In this document: one piece after another, positions 35,314 through 46,865 of the stretch
How the letters are laid out: each line of letters begins with the position of its first letter
How positions within the stretch are numbered: the stretch's first letter is position 1
Assembly (NCBI GenBank): GCA_900155495.1
Contig: FTLJ01000792.1
Coordinates: 28,284-92,283 of the forward strand
Length of the DNA: 64,000 nucleotides
Source of the DNA: Porogramme epimiltina
Lineage: Eukaryota; Basidiomycota; Agaricomycetes; Polyporales; Polyporaceae
Direction of reading: 5' to 3'
Notes under the pieces: generated by a model
The model's database searches: none
What the model saw: only the letters and a program-made list of their open reading frames with translations
Told to the model about the DNA's origin: nothing
Position numbers and translations under genes: made by a program

Positions 35314-36860
35314 CTATTGCGCTCTTCGCCGCGCGTAGACGTTCTGTACCCGAATGTACGTCTGCGTCGTAGCCTCGAGAAGTTCACGCTCTGCGTTCAT
35401 CTCGAGGTCATCCACGAGGTCAAGGTCGAGATCACAGCTGAGAAGCAGTGGCCGACCCGATTTAAGGAAAGCCTAGGAAGCGGCGGGGTTAGAACGAAAC
35501 GCGCCCGATGAGCTTAACGCGAACGTACAAGGATGTCGTCCCGCATCATGGCGCCTGCGCGGTTGAGACGGGCGGTAGGGTGGTCGTTCCCTTTCAGCCA
35601 TGGGCATGTTGGAAACCAGAATTCCTTGTAGACGACTTCTTCGAGGAGCGGATGCTCTTCTGTCCATTGATGGAGATGGTTGGCGGCGTCTGGCTCCCCA
35701 CCACGCTGCTCGACGGCGACGTTGACGAGATTCATCCAGCGGGCTATCCAGTCTGTCTCGTCCTCCAGGCGACTAGGCATAATGGGTTGTTTGTGTGCGT
35801 CGTAGACGCGAAAGTCGAACTCGACGAGTTGGATGAGACCGCGGGGGCGGAGCGTCTGGGCCATTTCGTCGATCAGGCCCCTGTAATCTCGGATCTGAGA
35901 TTGCCGTAAGCGAGCGTCCAAATGGGGAAATGGAGAACAACGGAGATTGCAGTGCGATTTGATCAGATCCGGGCTCTTGAGCCAGGCGGCATCGGAACCG
36001 ACCCAACAAATCAGCGGGACGCGTACTTACCCCGGAGGAAACAAGCCGCGCGTGGGCGACGTTGAACGCGTCGTAAAAGTGCTGTAGCCCGAGGTTGATG
36101 TCGTCGACCTCGCTCCTGCACGCGCACAAGGTGAGCGATACAGATCGCGACACGGGCTAGGCGGGAATCCGCACCTGCAGTTGGGGGGCATGTTGCTGCG
36201 ACCGGCGCTATCAGTACTGCGAGGCGGGGGGAGGGCGTCCATCGACACTCACACGTCCTGCATGGGCACGAGGTCGACTGCGACCGCGCTGCAGTGTGGG
36301 AAGTCGCGTGCGACGTCCAGTATCCTGGAGACGCAGGAAGGAGTCAGGCACGGAGAACTGACATTGCAGACCGGTTCGACTGACCAACTCCCACTCCCAC
36401 ATCCCAGATCAACGACCGCTTTGGGCTCTCCTGAGGGGTCTTCCGCGAGGATCTCCGGCAGGGGTGGTGCGTATTTGCCCATGACCTCCATGAACATTAT
36501 GTGCTGATGGTCTGAGGGGAGGGGATGAGGATTAAGCGGGAGAAGAGAAGTCGAGAAGGACAAACCTAAACGCTCAAACTCTTCGTCGTCGGCGGGGAGG
36601 CGATAAACCTCCGAGTAGTTGTTGATGCCGCGTCCGTACTCGTGGCGATAGGATGCGGCGCGTAGAGAGCTTGTTACGGAGTACATAGAGGGCGCGGGAG
36701 AAGCGGAGCGCATTTCCCAGTCATGGGAGGTGGCGGATGTGGATGTGCTGGGAGCGTATCGCATGCTTGCGGATGACGCGACGGAGTGGGCATCGTCGTC
36801 CATGAAGTAGTCGGAATCGTCTGCGGAGTGGTGGGCCATGAGAGAGTAGATGGCGTGCAT
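35314..36860 (-). CDS. SAM-dependent methyltransferase (class I, LaeA/TAM-like)
   Basis: From ATG 36860 the protein starts MHAIYSLMAHHSADDSDYF; a second Met at 36839 is an alternative start. A Ser/Thr-rich low-complexity N-terminus leads to RLPADDEEFERLGL and HIMFMEVMGKYAPPLPEILA. The SAM-binding motif I is AVVDLGCGSGSW, then ILDVARDFPHCSAVAVDLVP (motif II region). Later exons give DYRGLIDEMAQTLRPRGLIQ and LVEFDFRVYD, as in TAM-domain methyltransferases. The end is joined through an intron (GTACGT...CTAG) to AFLKSGRPLLLSCDLDLDLV and VQNVYARRRAQ at TAG (35314-35316). About 410 residues. The substrate is unknown. Many Agaricomycete paralogues have this plan, and equating it with the regulator LaeA would go beyond the data. 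Confidence 0.82.
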
Positions 36861-36935
36861 GAAGGGGGTGAGGGTGATGCGGGGGGGCCAGAACACGGGA
36901 CGAGCATTCGGGATGGGGGGGAGGCGGCCGGGCGG

Positions 36936-36943
36936 CTTATATA
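36936..36943 (-). promoter_or_regulatory. TATA box of the methyltransferase gene
   Basis: On the minus strand TATATAAG lies about 76 nt upstream of ATG 36860. It favours 36860 or 36839 as the start over any of the longer upstream open frame, which runs through this element. Confidence 0.6.
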
Positions 36944-37298
36944 GGCTGGAGCGAACAACGGTCGAGCGGCGGAGGACATGGACGAGAACCGAATCCCGCG
37001 TCATTCGGGTTCCCACATCTCTGACACCCATTGGCCGGATCTGCATCTCCGTTCCCCGATCCGTGACGCCCGTCCCGACAGGAGAGAAGCTCCTGCCATA
37101 AGCGGCAGGGGAGGGAAGCGTTGAGTTGCTCGGCGGGCCCAGCGGACAGCGCCTGGCTGAATTGGGCGGGCGCACTTCCTGTCCTGGGCGCATGTCCGGC
37201 GGCCTCGACGGCGGCGGGATCACATCTCCTCGGCGAGGGGCATGTCCCCCTCCAACCCGGGCCTCCGCCCGGGCCCCAGTCCGCCGCACCGAGCCCAG

Positions 37299-37338
37299 CT
37301 TCAAAGTCCGAGGGGGGCCTTCAAAGTCCGACGGGGCC
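37299..37338 (+). repeat. Two 20-bp tandem units
   Basis: Two adjacent 20-bp units share the core CTTCAAAGTCCGA and differ at a couple of positions. They lie in the GC-rich spacer upstream of the methyltransferase gene. Function is unknown. Confidence 0.6.
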
Positions 37339-38087
37339 TTCGGACGACGCCTGGAGTGTGCGCTGTGCACACGCCGCGGGAGAAACAGAAGGCGAGGACG
37401 CGTGCCGGACACGCGGCGTGGCCAAGTCGAGAGGGCGCACACCCAACCTCGTCCAGGCCCGCACACGCAGAACACGACGCAGACAGCCGGTCTCGCAAGA
37501 TCCCGGCGACGATAGTCTCGCTCCTGCCACCCCCACCCACCCAGGCCGCAGGCCGCCAGCCGCCAGCCGCCGCTCCCCGTCCGGACCCTGTGCTGATGGC
37601 CCACCCTCCGTCCTCCGTCGGTCCAAAGTGGGCCCCTCCCGTCCAGAATCCGTCTGTTCTCCTGCCACCCGTCCACGCCTACGCTCACCTGCTCTCCCCC
37701 ATCCAGCACACACTCGACCCAGCCCTTCGCGGCCGTCCCTCAACCGTTCCTCCTCCTCCCAGCTTCACCGGCGGAGCACGGACCTCCCGCCGGCCCGCGC
37801 CTCGTGTCCGCAATTGATCGACTCCTTGCGCACAGATGTCTCCCCCTCATCTGATATCCACTTTGCGTGCACTCCTCTCGCACTCCTCTTGGCACCGACC
37901 CACCCTAGGCCTCTCCCCTCACCTCCTTAAATTCTCGCCGACTCACAGCCTTGACATTCCCCTCACACACTCTGCCTCACGCCTCCTCCTATGACCCCGC
38001 CGCCGTTCCCAAGGCAAGGAGGCATTCCTCCACGAGCCAGCTCTTCCTTCCTCATTCGCCGAGGTTTCGTCGGACGCCGCTCCGTCG

Positions 38088-38939
38088 TTGCTCACGGAGC
38101 GCAATGCGCGCCATCCCCCTCTTCTTGCCTTCCACTTCGAACGCACGAGGGGGTTCTTGCGCTTGTTACTGCTCCTCTCCGCCCCCTTCCTGCGGTCCTC
38201 GCACACTCCCTCTCAACCCTATCAGGCACTCCTCTTCCCCGGTCCTCCGGAGGTTCAGCACAACGTGATCACTCCTCCACCTTCGCCGACTAGGTTTGCC
38301 CTGCCTCGCGCGCTGATTTCTGCGGCCACACTCTGTCTATCCAACGGCATCGATCGCGCAAACTCCGGTCTAGCCTCTGTGCTGCAAATAGAGCCGGCCC
38401 ACCACGCTCGTATTTTGTCATCTGCATGTGGTGGCTCCGTCCCTGGAACTCTGCCCGATACTTCCTTCCGCCACCGCCCGTCAACGGTTCTATGGCCACT
38501 CCATTACACGGCGTCGTACTCTGTACGGACCTCCTCGGCATGGCCTGCAATATCCCCAGCTCTCGCACCCAGTCAGGCTTCCGCCATTAACCCTCTCCGC
38601 ACGGCGTCTCCAGAGACAAGCTCCGACATTTCCCACTGCGGCCTGGACAGTGCCCTATTCTCATCAATTGAGCGTACGTTATCGAGGCCATATACACCAA
38701 GCGACGCCACGCCAATGCTCACGTCCGCTCCCTTCAATCCCAATGTACCATCCCACATGGCTCTCAGGGCCTCTTTGCTGCGGCAGAAACTCACTTGGCT
38801 CGCCTCCCCCGCCGCAAATAAATACGCCCACGCCCTCGACGCACGAGCGACACAGTCCTTCGAATCCCCTCGCTCACCCACCAAGTCCTCGCGTGGATGC
38901 CACCGCCATCGTACCGGCAACCTTCGAGCGGGGCCATAG
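38088..38939 (+). CDS. Doubtful hypothetical ORF
   Basis: An uninterrupted 283-codon frame with a mixed, Ser/Pro/Leu-rich composition (for example EVQHNVITPPPSPTRFALP and SNGIDRANSGLASVLQIEP). I recognise no domain. The other plus frames across the same span are also open for long distances (38428-39453 is 341 codons), so openness may simply reflect few AT-rich stop codons. No TATA box or clear splice-supported extension was found. It could be part of a real orphan gene, or noise. Confidence 0.2.
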   Translation: MLTERNARHPPLLAFHFERTRGFLRLLLLLSAPFLRSSHTPSQPYQALLFPGPPEVQHNVITPPPSPTRFALPRALISAATLCLSNGIDRANSGLASVLQIEPAHHARILSSACGGSVPGTLPDTSFRHRPSTVLWPLHYTASYSVRTSSAWPAISPALAPSQASAINPLRTASPETSSDISHCGLDSALFSSIERTLSRPYTPSDATPMLTSAPFNPNVPSHMALRASLLRQKLTWLASPAANKYAHALDARATQSFESPRSPTKSSRGCHRHRTGNLRAGP

Positions 38940-40715
38940 CCGGCGCGCACGGCGAGAAAAAGCAGACCCGTCCAAATACAATTTTGGAGCATTCGAAGCC
39001 GCACGCCTCTTGGCACGCGCGGCGGCGCGCGCCTGCCTCGGGGACAGTGCGTGCGTCGTTATGTATAGCGCGGTGCCGAGGACGCACAGCGCCGCGGCCC
39101 CCCACAGCTACAGCCCCCCTCGGTGCGTGTGTCTTCCCAGGTTCGACTTCCGGCGGGACCGCCGTGCGCGCCGTCCACGCTGCCCTGGCCGCGGTGACGT
39201 CCCCGCCTGCCACGCGGGCCTCCTCCGATCGGGGCTTCGCGTGCCCTGCCCGCGCGTTCCTGGATACGCCCGTTGCAGCCGCGAGGAGGGGCGAGGACGC
39301 CAGCGCCCGGACGTGCGTGTGCGGCGGAAGCAGCGGACGCGCGCCCTGCAGCTGGCTGGCTGGCGGGAGGCCCGAATCCTGCGATCGTGCGCGAACGCGG
39401 TGGCACCCCACGGCTCTTCGGACCGCACAGCGGGCTGGCTTCCGCGCGGCTGATCCGCCACACCTCTTTTGCGGGCCCCGGCGAAAGAGGCCGCGTCGTT
39501 CTCCCGCCGTGCTTAAACGAGGACGGGGGCCAGGGCGAGCTCCCTCTCTCTCTATGTGCGGGGCAAACGCCGAGGGCGGGCCCGTTGCGGCGGGGAGATC
39601 CCGGTCGTCTGGTCGCGGGGGCGGAAATTACGTAGGAACGTCCCAATGTATGCCAGCGCCCTCATGGCGGTAGACACCGCAGGTGTTAATAAAAAGTGGG
39701 AGATGCCGGTGCTATATCGCACTCGCCATCGATTGGCCTGCCTATTACCTCCTCTTTACGCGCGAGAGGCCCCCGTCTGGTTCCAAACACCATCAAGTCT
39801 ACGACGCGTTTTGGCGAACCACCTCGGCCACACGGGGGAGGGCGCACATGATGGGCGAGCCTATCCGCTAGTGATGGTTCTCCCTCGCTCGTATGGCGTT
39901 CTAGTGCGGAGTTTCAAGCTTCAGTGTTTCACCCCTACTTACGTAGCTCGAGGACATCTTTCTCGAGTCCGAGATGTGTACACATAGTGGGTTCGCTTAC
40001 GCCCAGAAGGGCTGATTCTACTCGCCTGCACCGTCCACCGATGCCACCTCGCCAGTCGACCCGCGAGCGTTCCATAGATTATTAATCGGGCCCAGTTGTC
40101 GCCAATCGGGGGCGTGCTTCGCAGCCAGACGACTCTCCCGGCGTCGAACATGGACGTGTTATCGACCGTCGGTTCACGGCGCCTCTGCAGCGAACCCCCC
40201 TCTAGCCACACTCTTGGACGCCGCGGAGACCGATACCGCCAGTCTTCCTGACCTGCCCGACCCGTCTGGCGGCGGCCATCGTGGGCAGGAAATATCCAAC
40301 AGCCCCGGGCGACGCGCCAGCGCTGGCGCGGACATGCGCCGTCGGCGGAAGACGGGCGGAGGCTGTCTGTCGCCTCGAGTCTCGAGAGAGCCTGGGCACG
40401 AAGGGATCTGCGCCCGCGCAGAAGAGCAGGAGGCTGAATACTTTACATTTGTAGACCGTACACTCACATGCCATACCTCCCTCCCCTCCCTCACTCCACT
40501 CCGCCGCCGACGCCGGCGCGCGCAGGCTGGCGCGACACAGCAGCACCAGAACGCGCTCACGCCACACCCTGCGCCGCGCGCCGGTCGCCAGACCGCGACC
40601 GCGGGGGCTCGAGCGGCGCCTGCGAGCCTGGCCACACACGCCCTTCGACGCCTCCCCGCGCCGCCCTTCCCCGTGGGCCGTCGCCGCACCCCCCTCCCCG
40701 CGGTCCCGCCGGCGC

Positions 40716-42133
40716 CTACCGCTTCTTGAGCGCCTCGAAGCGCTTCGCGAGGGCCTCAAACTCGTCCTCCTCGCCGCCCTTCTTCTTCGGCGCAGACGAC
40801 GACGACGGGGCGGGGGGCGGCGCGCCCTTCTCCTTCTCGTCCTTCCCCGCCGCCGTTGTCGCCTTGCCGTCCACGGGGGGCACCTCCGGGAGCTTGGGCG
40901 TCCGCACGCCCGCGCTCCTCGCCTCCGCCGAGATCGCCGCGGCGTCGAGCGGCTTCCCGTCCGGCTCCGCCGCGTACGCGCCCTTCTCGTCGTCGCGGTC
41001 GTCCGCCGCGCGCTCCTGTCGGCCGACGGTCAGCGCGCGCGCTCGAGCCAGGAAGCAGAATGGGCAGGGGGTAAGGGGGGGGGGGAGGGGAACCGACCTT
41101 GACGCCTCCGTCTGCACCGCCATCGCCGTCGTCGTCCGCCCCTTCCGGTTTGGGCGGGGCCCATGGGACGCCGTACCCCTTGGCGATCTCCGAGAGGTAC
41201 GCGTCGACGAGCGCCGTGGGCGGCGTGGCGATGTCGAGCTTCCGCGCGACCTGACCGCAGGGATGGGGGCGGGGGCGGGTGGGAGAGAGAAGGGGGGTTC
41301 GAAACCACGCGATTAGCGGAGCGACGGGGACGGCGAGATGGGGGAGGGGGCTAGCGCACCCGCTCGCTGACGCATCCGTCGCGGTTCTCCATCACGGCCT
41401 GGGAGTACTCGCGGCCGAACTTGTGCATGAGGATGTCCCGGAGGACGTGCAGCTCTGCGGCGATACGCCCACGTCCGCGTCGGCGGCAGCGGCGGCGGCG
41501 GTTAGCGGTGCGCTGCTGACAGATCGGGGGGCGGCGTAGAGTGGGGACCGGGAGGCGAGGGCGCACCTTTGAGCTCTGTCCGCGGCGCCGCGAAGATGAT
41601 TGCGCAGACGCCTTCGCTCACGCCAGGATCTGGTTCGCGCGTGCTGTGTATGCACAGGTTGAGGAACAGGCCGTGGAGTAAGGTTTGGTGCGCAGGAGGC
41701 GGCGGGCTTGCTCACCTCTGGTCAAGGAGGCCGAAACGTGCAATTAGGAGCTCGCAGTAGAGCTCAAGGAGCTCGAGGAGCTCCACGTAGACGTCTTCAT
41801 TGATTACTGGTCCGCAGTTGGGTATGTAGAAGGGACTGTGGGGCAAGTGCACTCACTGTTCTCGGTCTTAATGCGCGCTGTTTCTATCCTCCCTTTCTCA
41901 AGCAAGAGGGCAATATCTCTCCTGGAAGCTTTGGCTTGCGCATTCTTCTTCTCCTGCAGAGTGCGAAGTCTTTGGACACCTAACCTAACAAGGCCAGGAT
42001 AAGAATAAGCATGCAGTCAAGCGTTGGGCGATAGTACCGAAGTTGAACCTGCAATTGAGCAATGAGATATCCTACTCTGAGGTAGATTATGAGAGCTGTG
42101 CACCTTTGCTTTAGCGGAATTCCAGGGAACCAT
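40716..42133 (-). CDS. IST1: IST1-like regulator of ESCRT-III
   Basis: Ist1 binds Did2/CHMP1 and Vps4 and modulates ESCRT-III disassembly at endosomes and in cytokinesis. The protein starts MVPWNSAKAK at 42133. Short exons then join to VQLRLGVQRLRTLQEKKNAQ, AKASRRDIALLLEKGRIETA and RIKTE, followed by EDVYVELLELLELYCELLIA, the typical basic helix and alpha-helical IST1 fold. Next come ELHVLRDILMHKFGREYSQA and ARKLDIATPPTALVDAYLSE. A low-complexity linker follows. The last residues, DEFEALAKRFEALKKR before TAG (40716-40718), match a MIM1 motif for the Vps4 MIT domain, as at the end of human IST1. About 290 residues in roughly eight exons, two of them very short at the 5' end. Confidence 0.9.
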
Positions 42134-42400
42134 GGTGTCCGTGACAGTAGATTGGTGGATTGTACGCAGAGGATGAAGCACGCTGCCACTGGTGTTGGAC
42201 GAGGAGAAGGGCGCCAACAGTCCGATTAGATCAGATTCCGAGCCGGTCCGGATGCGGGGGGGGCGGTCGGCTAAACGATTTAGTGGGACCGTGAGAGCCA
42301 CCCCGTGCACTCGGTCCAGTCTCCCGATCTCCAGACCCCAGTCGTTCCTTGCATTAGGCTTCCTTCTACGCCTGCTTAAGCTTCCTTCCCCACTATGCCT

Positions 42401-42406
42401 TATATA
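42401..42406 (+). promoter_or_regulatory. TATA-like element upstream of a small ORF
   Basis: TATATA lies 48 nt upstream of the ATG at 42454 and follows a pyrimidine-rich tract. It could drive the small ORF or be an unrelated AT-rich hexamer. Confidence 0.3.
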
Positions 42407-42453
42407 CGATGCCATAAACGAGTACGAGCATTAGGCCGCTCCGGTATACAGCG

Positions 42454-42741
42454 ATGACGACATTTACGGCCAACAGAAGGCGGGCGTTCGTTACGCTCGC
42501 GCTGTTCCTATGCAACTGCGCCTGTCGACGTACACAAACCCGGAAGGATTTGCAACATGCCGCTTCTGCAATGATGGAGTGTTGCCACTGTACAGGCGAG
42601 GGGAGCTTGGACAGCGACGGGGATATAAGCCCAAGGATCCCACGACTGCCTGGAATCTGCCGAGGCCTTGGATTCTTCAATCTTCATGGAGGCAATACGG
42701 CGTCTTTGAATGTGGCTCGACCTCTGACACACACGGCTTGA
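42454..42741 (+). CDS. Possible small cysteine-rich orphan protein
   Basis: The frame encodes 95 residues. The N-terminus has a basic start (MTTFTANRRR), a hydrophobic stretch (AFVTLALFLCNCAC) that could act as a signal peptide, and clustered cysteines (CNCAC, CCHC). A TATA-like element lies 48 nt upstream. I recognise no family. Small secreted Cys-rich proteins are common in basidiomycetes, but short frames with these properties also arise by chance and no intron or homologue supports it. Confidence 0.25.
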   Translation: MTTFTANRRRAFVTLALFLCNCACRRTQTRKDLQHAASAMMECCHCTGEGSLDSDGDISPRIPRLPGICRGLGFFNLHGGNTASLNVARPLTHTA

Positions 42742-43408
42742 CCGGAGGATGTTGTTCGTGTCGGGGGTCGATGCTACTGAACGCCGCCTGACTATGATTC
42801 GAGAAGGCTGAATGCCAAACGTTGCGCACGTTCGACGCGGTCAAGTTGGGATGCTGTGAACGCGGTACTTGGCCGTGTCGGGGAGATATCGTACCCGGAG
42901 GCTTTCGGCGGCTCGGTAAGGAGCTCCCGCGTGGCCAGTGTCCTGGTGCCTGCTGCAAAAATGAAGCGGGTTACGTACCATCGCAACACCTGTCCGGGTT
43001 GTCTCGATTGGTGTGTCGCGGGTGCCTCCTCCTTTCATTTCTCGCCACCAAATGCCGACGCCACATCGACAATCCCAGCACAAGGGATGCGCTGCCTGGA
43101 CGGGCCGGGGACACTGGATGGAGAGAAGGAGGCTGGGGTCAGACGCTGGACAGGCTCGTGGCTGCTGCCCACCGAATCACGATGGTGATGGTCGCCGAGT
43201 GGTCGCCGTCCGAGGATAGTGAAGGCCTCCAGTCTCCCGGGACGGCCGGCCTTGTCGTGATGTGTACAGATATCCCTCCAAATGCTTTTTGAGAGCGCGC
43301 CCACATCGCACTCCACAGCTCGACCTCGTACCCACGACCCCCTCCCGCCGACGCATCTTCGTCTACCGAGCCCGCGCGGCTACGCTATATGTGCTCTTCT
43401 GATCCCGC

Positions 43409-46311
43409 ATGGCCGGTCTTCACAAGCTCTCTGCACGCCGTGGCGGTCTGCGACCGCGTCTCTGGATCGACCCAAACCCCTCCAACGCAGACATAAGCAC
43501 ACTCTCCACCCCCGCCTCCTCCATCTCTCCGGAGCCGACGTCCAGTCTGGCTGCCTCTGCGGTAGACCCCGACACCGCCACCCCGACGTCCGCAGAGCTG
43601 TTCTACGTCCTATGTCTCTACGACTTCGACGCTGAAGACAACGACCAGCTCTCCTTCCGGAGAAATGACATCTTGGACGTTGTCAAGAAGGAGGACACGG
43701 TGAGTGCGCAGCGTGCCATGTCAAGTCACAGTCAAGTTGACGTTTCGTAGGGTTGGTGGGCGGCCATACATCCGGACAACAACCGAGTTGGCTGGATACC
43801 TAGTGCATTTGTCGAGCCCATCTCCGACGCTCTCGCGGACAAGCTAAGAAATAGTGGCCAGACTGTTCACATATTCCAAGACGACCCCGACGTCAAGATT
43901 CACGGCTCGCCTGAGCAATTTACCGACCCCTTCATCTCATCTTCCGACGGAGAGCATCGTGGATATGATTGGATGCCTTTGGTCAATGGGGACAAGGTTC
44001 GTGTTACCTACTATGCTTTCGGGGATGTCCTGCGCGAGCTGCGGAAGATCCGTCACAACGGGGGAGGCAAACCATCCAAGGACCTGGGTCGGGGGAGTTC
44101 TCAATGACGTGAGGTCGCTGGGAGCTTCCTTGGCCGACTTGTTCTTCTGTGGGGCGTTGTTAGACGTGTGTGGACGTTGTCGTACACGGAACTCAAATGC
44201 CCTCTAGGTCCCTATCATGCAGCTCGAGCCAACCCCGACGCCTGGCATACAGTCAACATTTAGCCCCCTTGTTCCTCCGCCGGAAGGTATTGGGGCGAAT
44301 TTTCGAGAAGCAGATGTGGATCCCCTGTCACCCACGGAAATGCTCACGTCCAGAATGCGACGGCGCTCACGTCCCCCACCACTCGAGGATCCTGACTTGG
44401 ACCAGGGACAGGTTATCACCCTTCCTCCTGCCCCTTCGGAGGAGATGCCCGTTACCCCAAGGACACCTGGCTCTGGGCGTCGCCGCAGCATGTCCCTTCC
44501 AATAGGAGAGCCGCCGCAGTCCGACCACCAACGGACACGGTCTGAGATTGGCAAGCCACCGACCACCCGGCGACATCTTCGCCGTCGCCCACTCCTGATT
44601 GACGACCAGTCATCGCTGAACCGGCTCACAACACTCTTTGAAGCGCATAACCTAGAGGAGCTCGACAACCTCATATCCAGTCCCGTCGTAGCGGAATCAT
44701 TCGATGCGTTCACCCGCACTAACAACCGCACCAAGGTGACCCGCGTGGACAAGGTCAGGCAGATCACCGGAGATGATGAGGCGCAGGCATTCCACGATGC
44801 ACAGGTCGTGCAGGGAACATGGTATCTGCGCCCATTGTACGGCGAGGATGAGGTCCAGACGCTCCCTGACGGAACCGTAACTGCGGGGACACTGCGGGCG
44901 CTGGTGGAACGGCTGACGTTGGAGTTCCCAAGTGCGTCATCCCATCCGTTGAACGCGACACGGCGCTGACATGCGACCACAGAACCGATACAGGAAGTCC
45001 GATATAGACAGGCGTTCTTGTTGACCCACAAATCGTTCGCAACTGCCGAAGAGGTCCTGGACCATCTCTTTGAACAGTTCCACATCACACCACCAACAGA
45101 CCTCAGCTCCAATGAACTGGAGCAATGGAAGGAGAGACGTCTAAGGCCTACTCGTCGCCGAGTGCTCACGGTGTTGCAAGTCTGGGCGGACGAATATGGC
45201 CTTCTTCAAGATGATCATCACCTCGCCCCGCGCGTTGTCAACTTCGTGTCCGCCATCACATCACCGCTCCCACTCGCCAACGCTGCTCGCGAAGTCTTGA
45301 AGTCATTAGAGCGGTTTGTAAGTGACATCATTACTACCGTCTTCTGCGCAGTCCGTTTGACTGTTCCGTTGCTAGATCTCGGTCATCCCCGGAACCCCGC
45401 TCTCTGCGCCGGCCAATCCCAAACAACACAAGAAGGCGAAGAGCACCAAGGGCGACCTTCTGCGCATGGACGCAAGTCAGGTAGCCGAACACCTTTGCAT
45501 GCAGGAACAGAGGCTCTACAGCAAGATACGCCCACAAGAATGTATCAACTGGGTGCAGAGCCCTAACGCGCCTGGCGTGAAACATCTTGCGGCGTTCAAC
45601 GCCTTCCACGAGAAGCTCGGATCGTGGGTCAAAATGAGCATCCTGAACTTCGAGGGTCTTGGCAAGCGTGCAGAGATGATAGATTTCTGGATCAAGGTCT
45701 CCGAGGTGAGCGCCTGCCGCTCACACCCATGCCCATCACAGTGTGCTGACGGATGTTCACTGCCATAGAAATGCAAGGCGTTGCACAACTACGCGTCGAT
45801 GCACGCACTGGTCTTCGCGCTCTCGAGCCCCGTCGTTGCGCGGCTGCACCTTACCTGGGCGCACGTCAACCGCCGCGCCCAGCTCGAACAGCTAGCCAAG
45901 TACCACGAGCCCACCGGGAGCTCGTCCGCGTACCGCCTCTTCCAGCGCTCCGCGGACGGGCCCTGCATCCCGCACATCGGGATGCACCTCGCGGACATGC
46001 AGGCCGCGCACGAGCAGTTCGCGGACGTGGTGCGCGTGTCGCCCGCCGCGTCCCCGCTCGGCACGACCGCGTCGCTCATCAACTTTGCGAAGCGCGAGCG
46101 CTGGGCGGAGGCGTTAGACGGGATCCTGCGGCACCAGGCGCGGCCGTACGCGATCGTGGAGGACCTTGCGCTCACCGCGTACATCGATGCGGGCGTCGCG
46201 GCCGCGGGCGACCGCGACCAGAGCGCGTTCTGGGCGAAGAGCCAGGAGATTCAACAAGCGGAGATGCTGCATGCGGACATTCGCAAGGGGCTCGAACTCG
46301 CGGGATTTTGA
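43409..46311 (+). CDS. SH3-domain Ras guanine-nucleotide exchange factor (Cdc25/Ste6 type)
   Basis: RasGEFs activate Ras at the plasma membrane and so control cAMP or MAP kinase signalling. After a Ser/Pro-rich start (MAGLHKLSARRGGLRPRLW) an SH3 domain spans a clean intron: LCLYDFDAEDNDQLSFRRND, ILDVVKKEDT, then GWWAAIHPDNNRVGWIPSAF and VEP. A disordered region with RRRSMSLPIGEPPQ follows. The RasGEF_N domain includes VVQGTWYLRPLYGEDEVQTL, LVERLT and YRQAFLLTHKSFATAEEVLD. The catalytic Cdc25 domain has MDASQVAEHLCMQEQRLYSK, IRPQECINWVQ, FNAFHEKLGSWVKMSILNFE, MIDFWIKVSEKCKALHNYAS, and SSAYRLFQRSADGPCIPHIG then MHLADM. It ends GLELAGF (TGA 46309-46311). About 820 residues. Splicing between 43997 and 44213 is ambiguous. 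Which Ras is its partner cannot be told. Confidence 0.9.
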
Positions 46312-46865
46312 TCCGTCCGTTCGTCTTGGGGTTTGGGTATTTATTGGTATCTGTATGTATCTCGTCGTATTGGGTCTGCTGGGTCATATCTTTACTCCTG
46401 GGGCTGGTGCCCCAGCACCGTCTATTTCGCTCGCTCTAGTACCATCTGCACACTGCACTCATTTCACCCATCTGTATAATCCTTCTACTGCATACACACC
46501 CACGTCTCTCCTTACTTGCTGTATCTTTTGTAATATTCGGTGCTCCGCCGATAGCTTCGAACAATCAATGAAGACTTAATTGTTGCGTCATCAGACAGCC
46601 TTTCGGTGGAAAGTGCATAGTACGGAACTGAATGTCCTAAACGTGGCGGTCTATGCGATGTCTGCGAGACACGAGTCCATATATAACAGCGAGAAAGTGA
46701 ATGACGGATAGACTACAAACCGGAACGTGAATGGTAGGATAGAAACATTGTAGCCTGTGTGTGTGGTGGGAGTGGCTACGGCCCTGAGCTAGCGACGGGA
46801 CGATAGGGGGTAAAGAACGGCGCTAGGAAGGGGAAGTGGTGCGATGGAGGCAGTGGTAGACATGT
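46312..46865. other. Convergent 3' region between RasGEF and Rab5
   Basis: This AT-richer spacer lies between two stop codons facing each other. There is no convincing frame; it probably holds both 3' UTRs. Confidence 0.5.

Larger units (their letters stand above)
36861..40715. other. 3.9-kb region without a confident gene
   Basis: The region runs from the methyltransferase promoter to the 3' end of IST1. It is CT-rich on the plus strand around 37.5-38.3 kb and very GC-rich around 38.95-39.6 kb. Many overlapping frames occur on both strands. Only 38088-38939 has a mixed amino-acid composition; it is listed separately. Around 39.6-40.2 kb the sequence is more balanced but shows no domain. No transposon hallmarks were seen. 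Confidence 0.45.
42134..43408. other. Divergent spacer between IST1 and RasGEF
   Basis: These 1.3 kb separate two divergent start codons. They contain a TATA-like element at 42401-42406 with a small ORF downstream (listed separately). The rest has only short overlapping frames. A CT-rich leader precedes the RasGEF ATG. Confidence 0.4.

Noticed and set aside
36249..37709. 486-codon version of the methyltransferase starting far upstream
   Set aside because: The upstream extension is Arg/Pro-rich, crosses a TATA box at 36936-36943 and has no family similarity. A start at 36860 or 36839 fits better.
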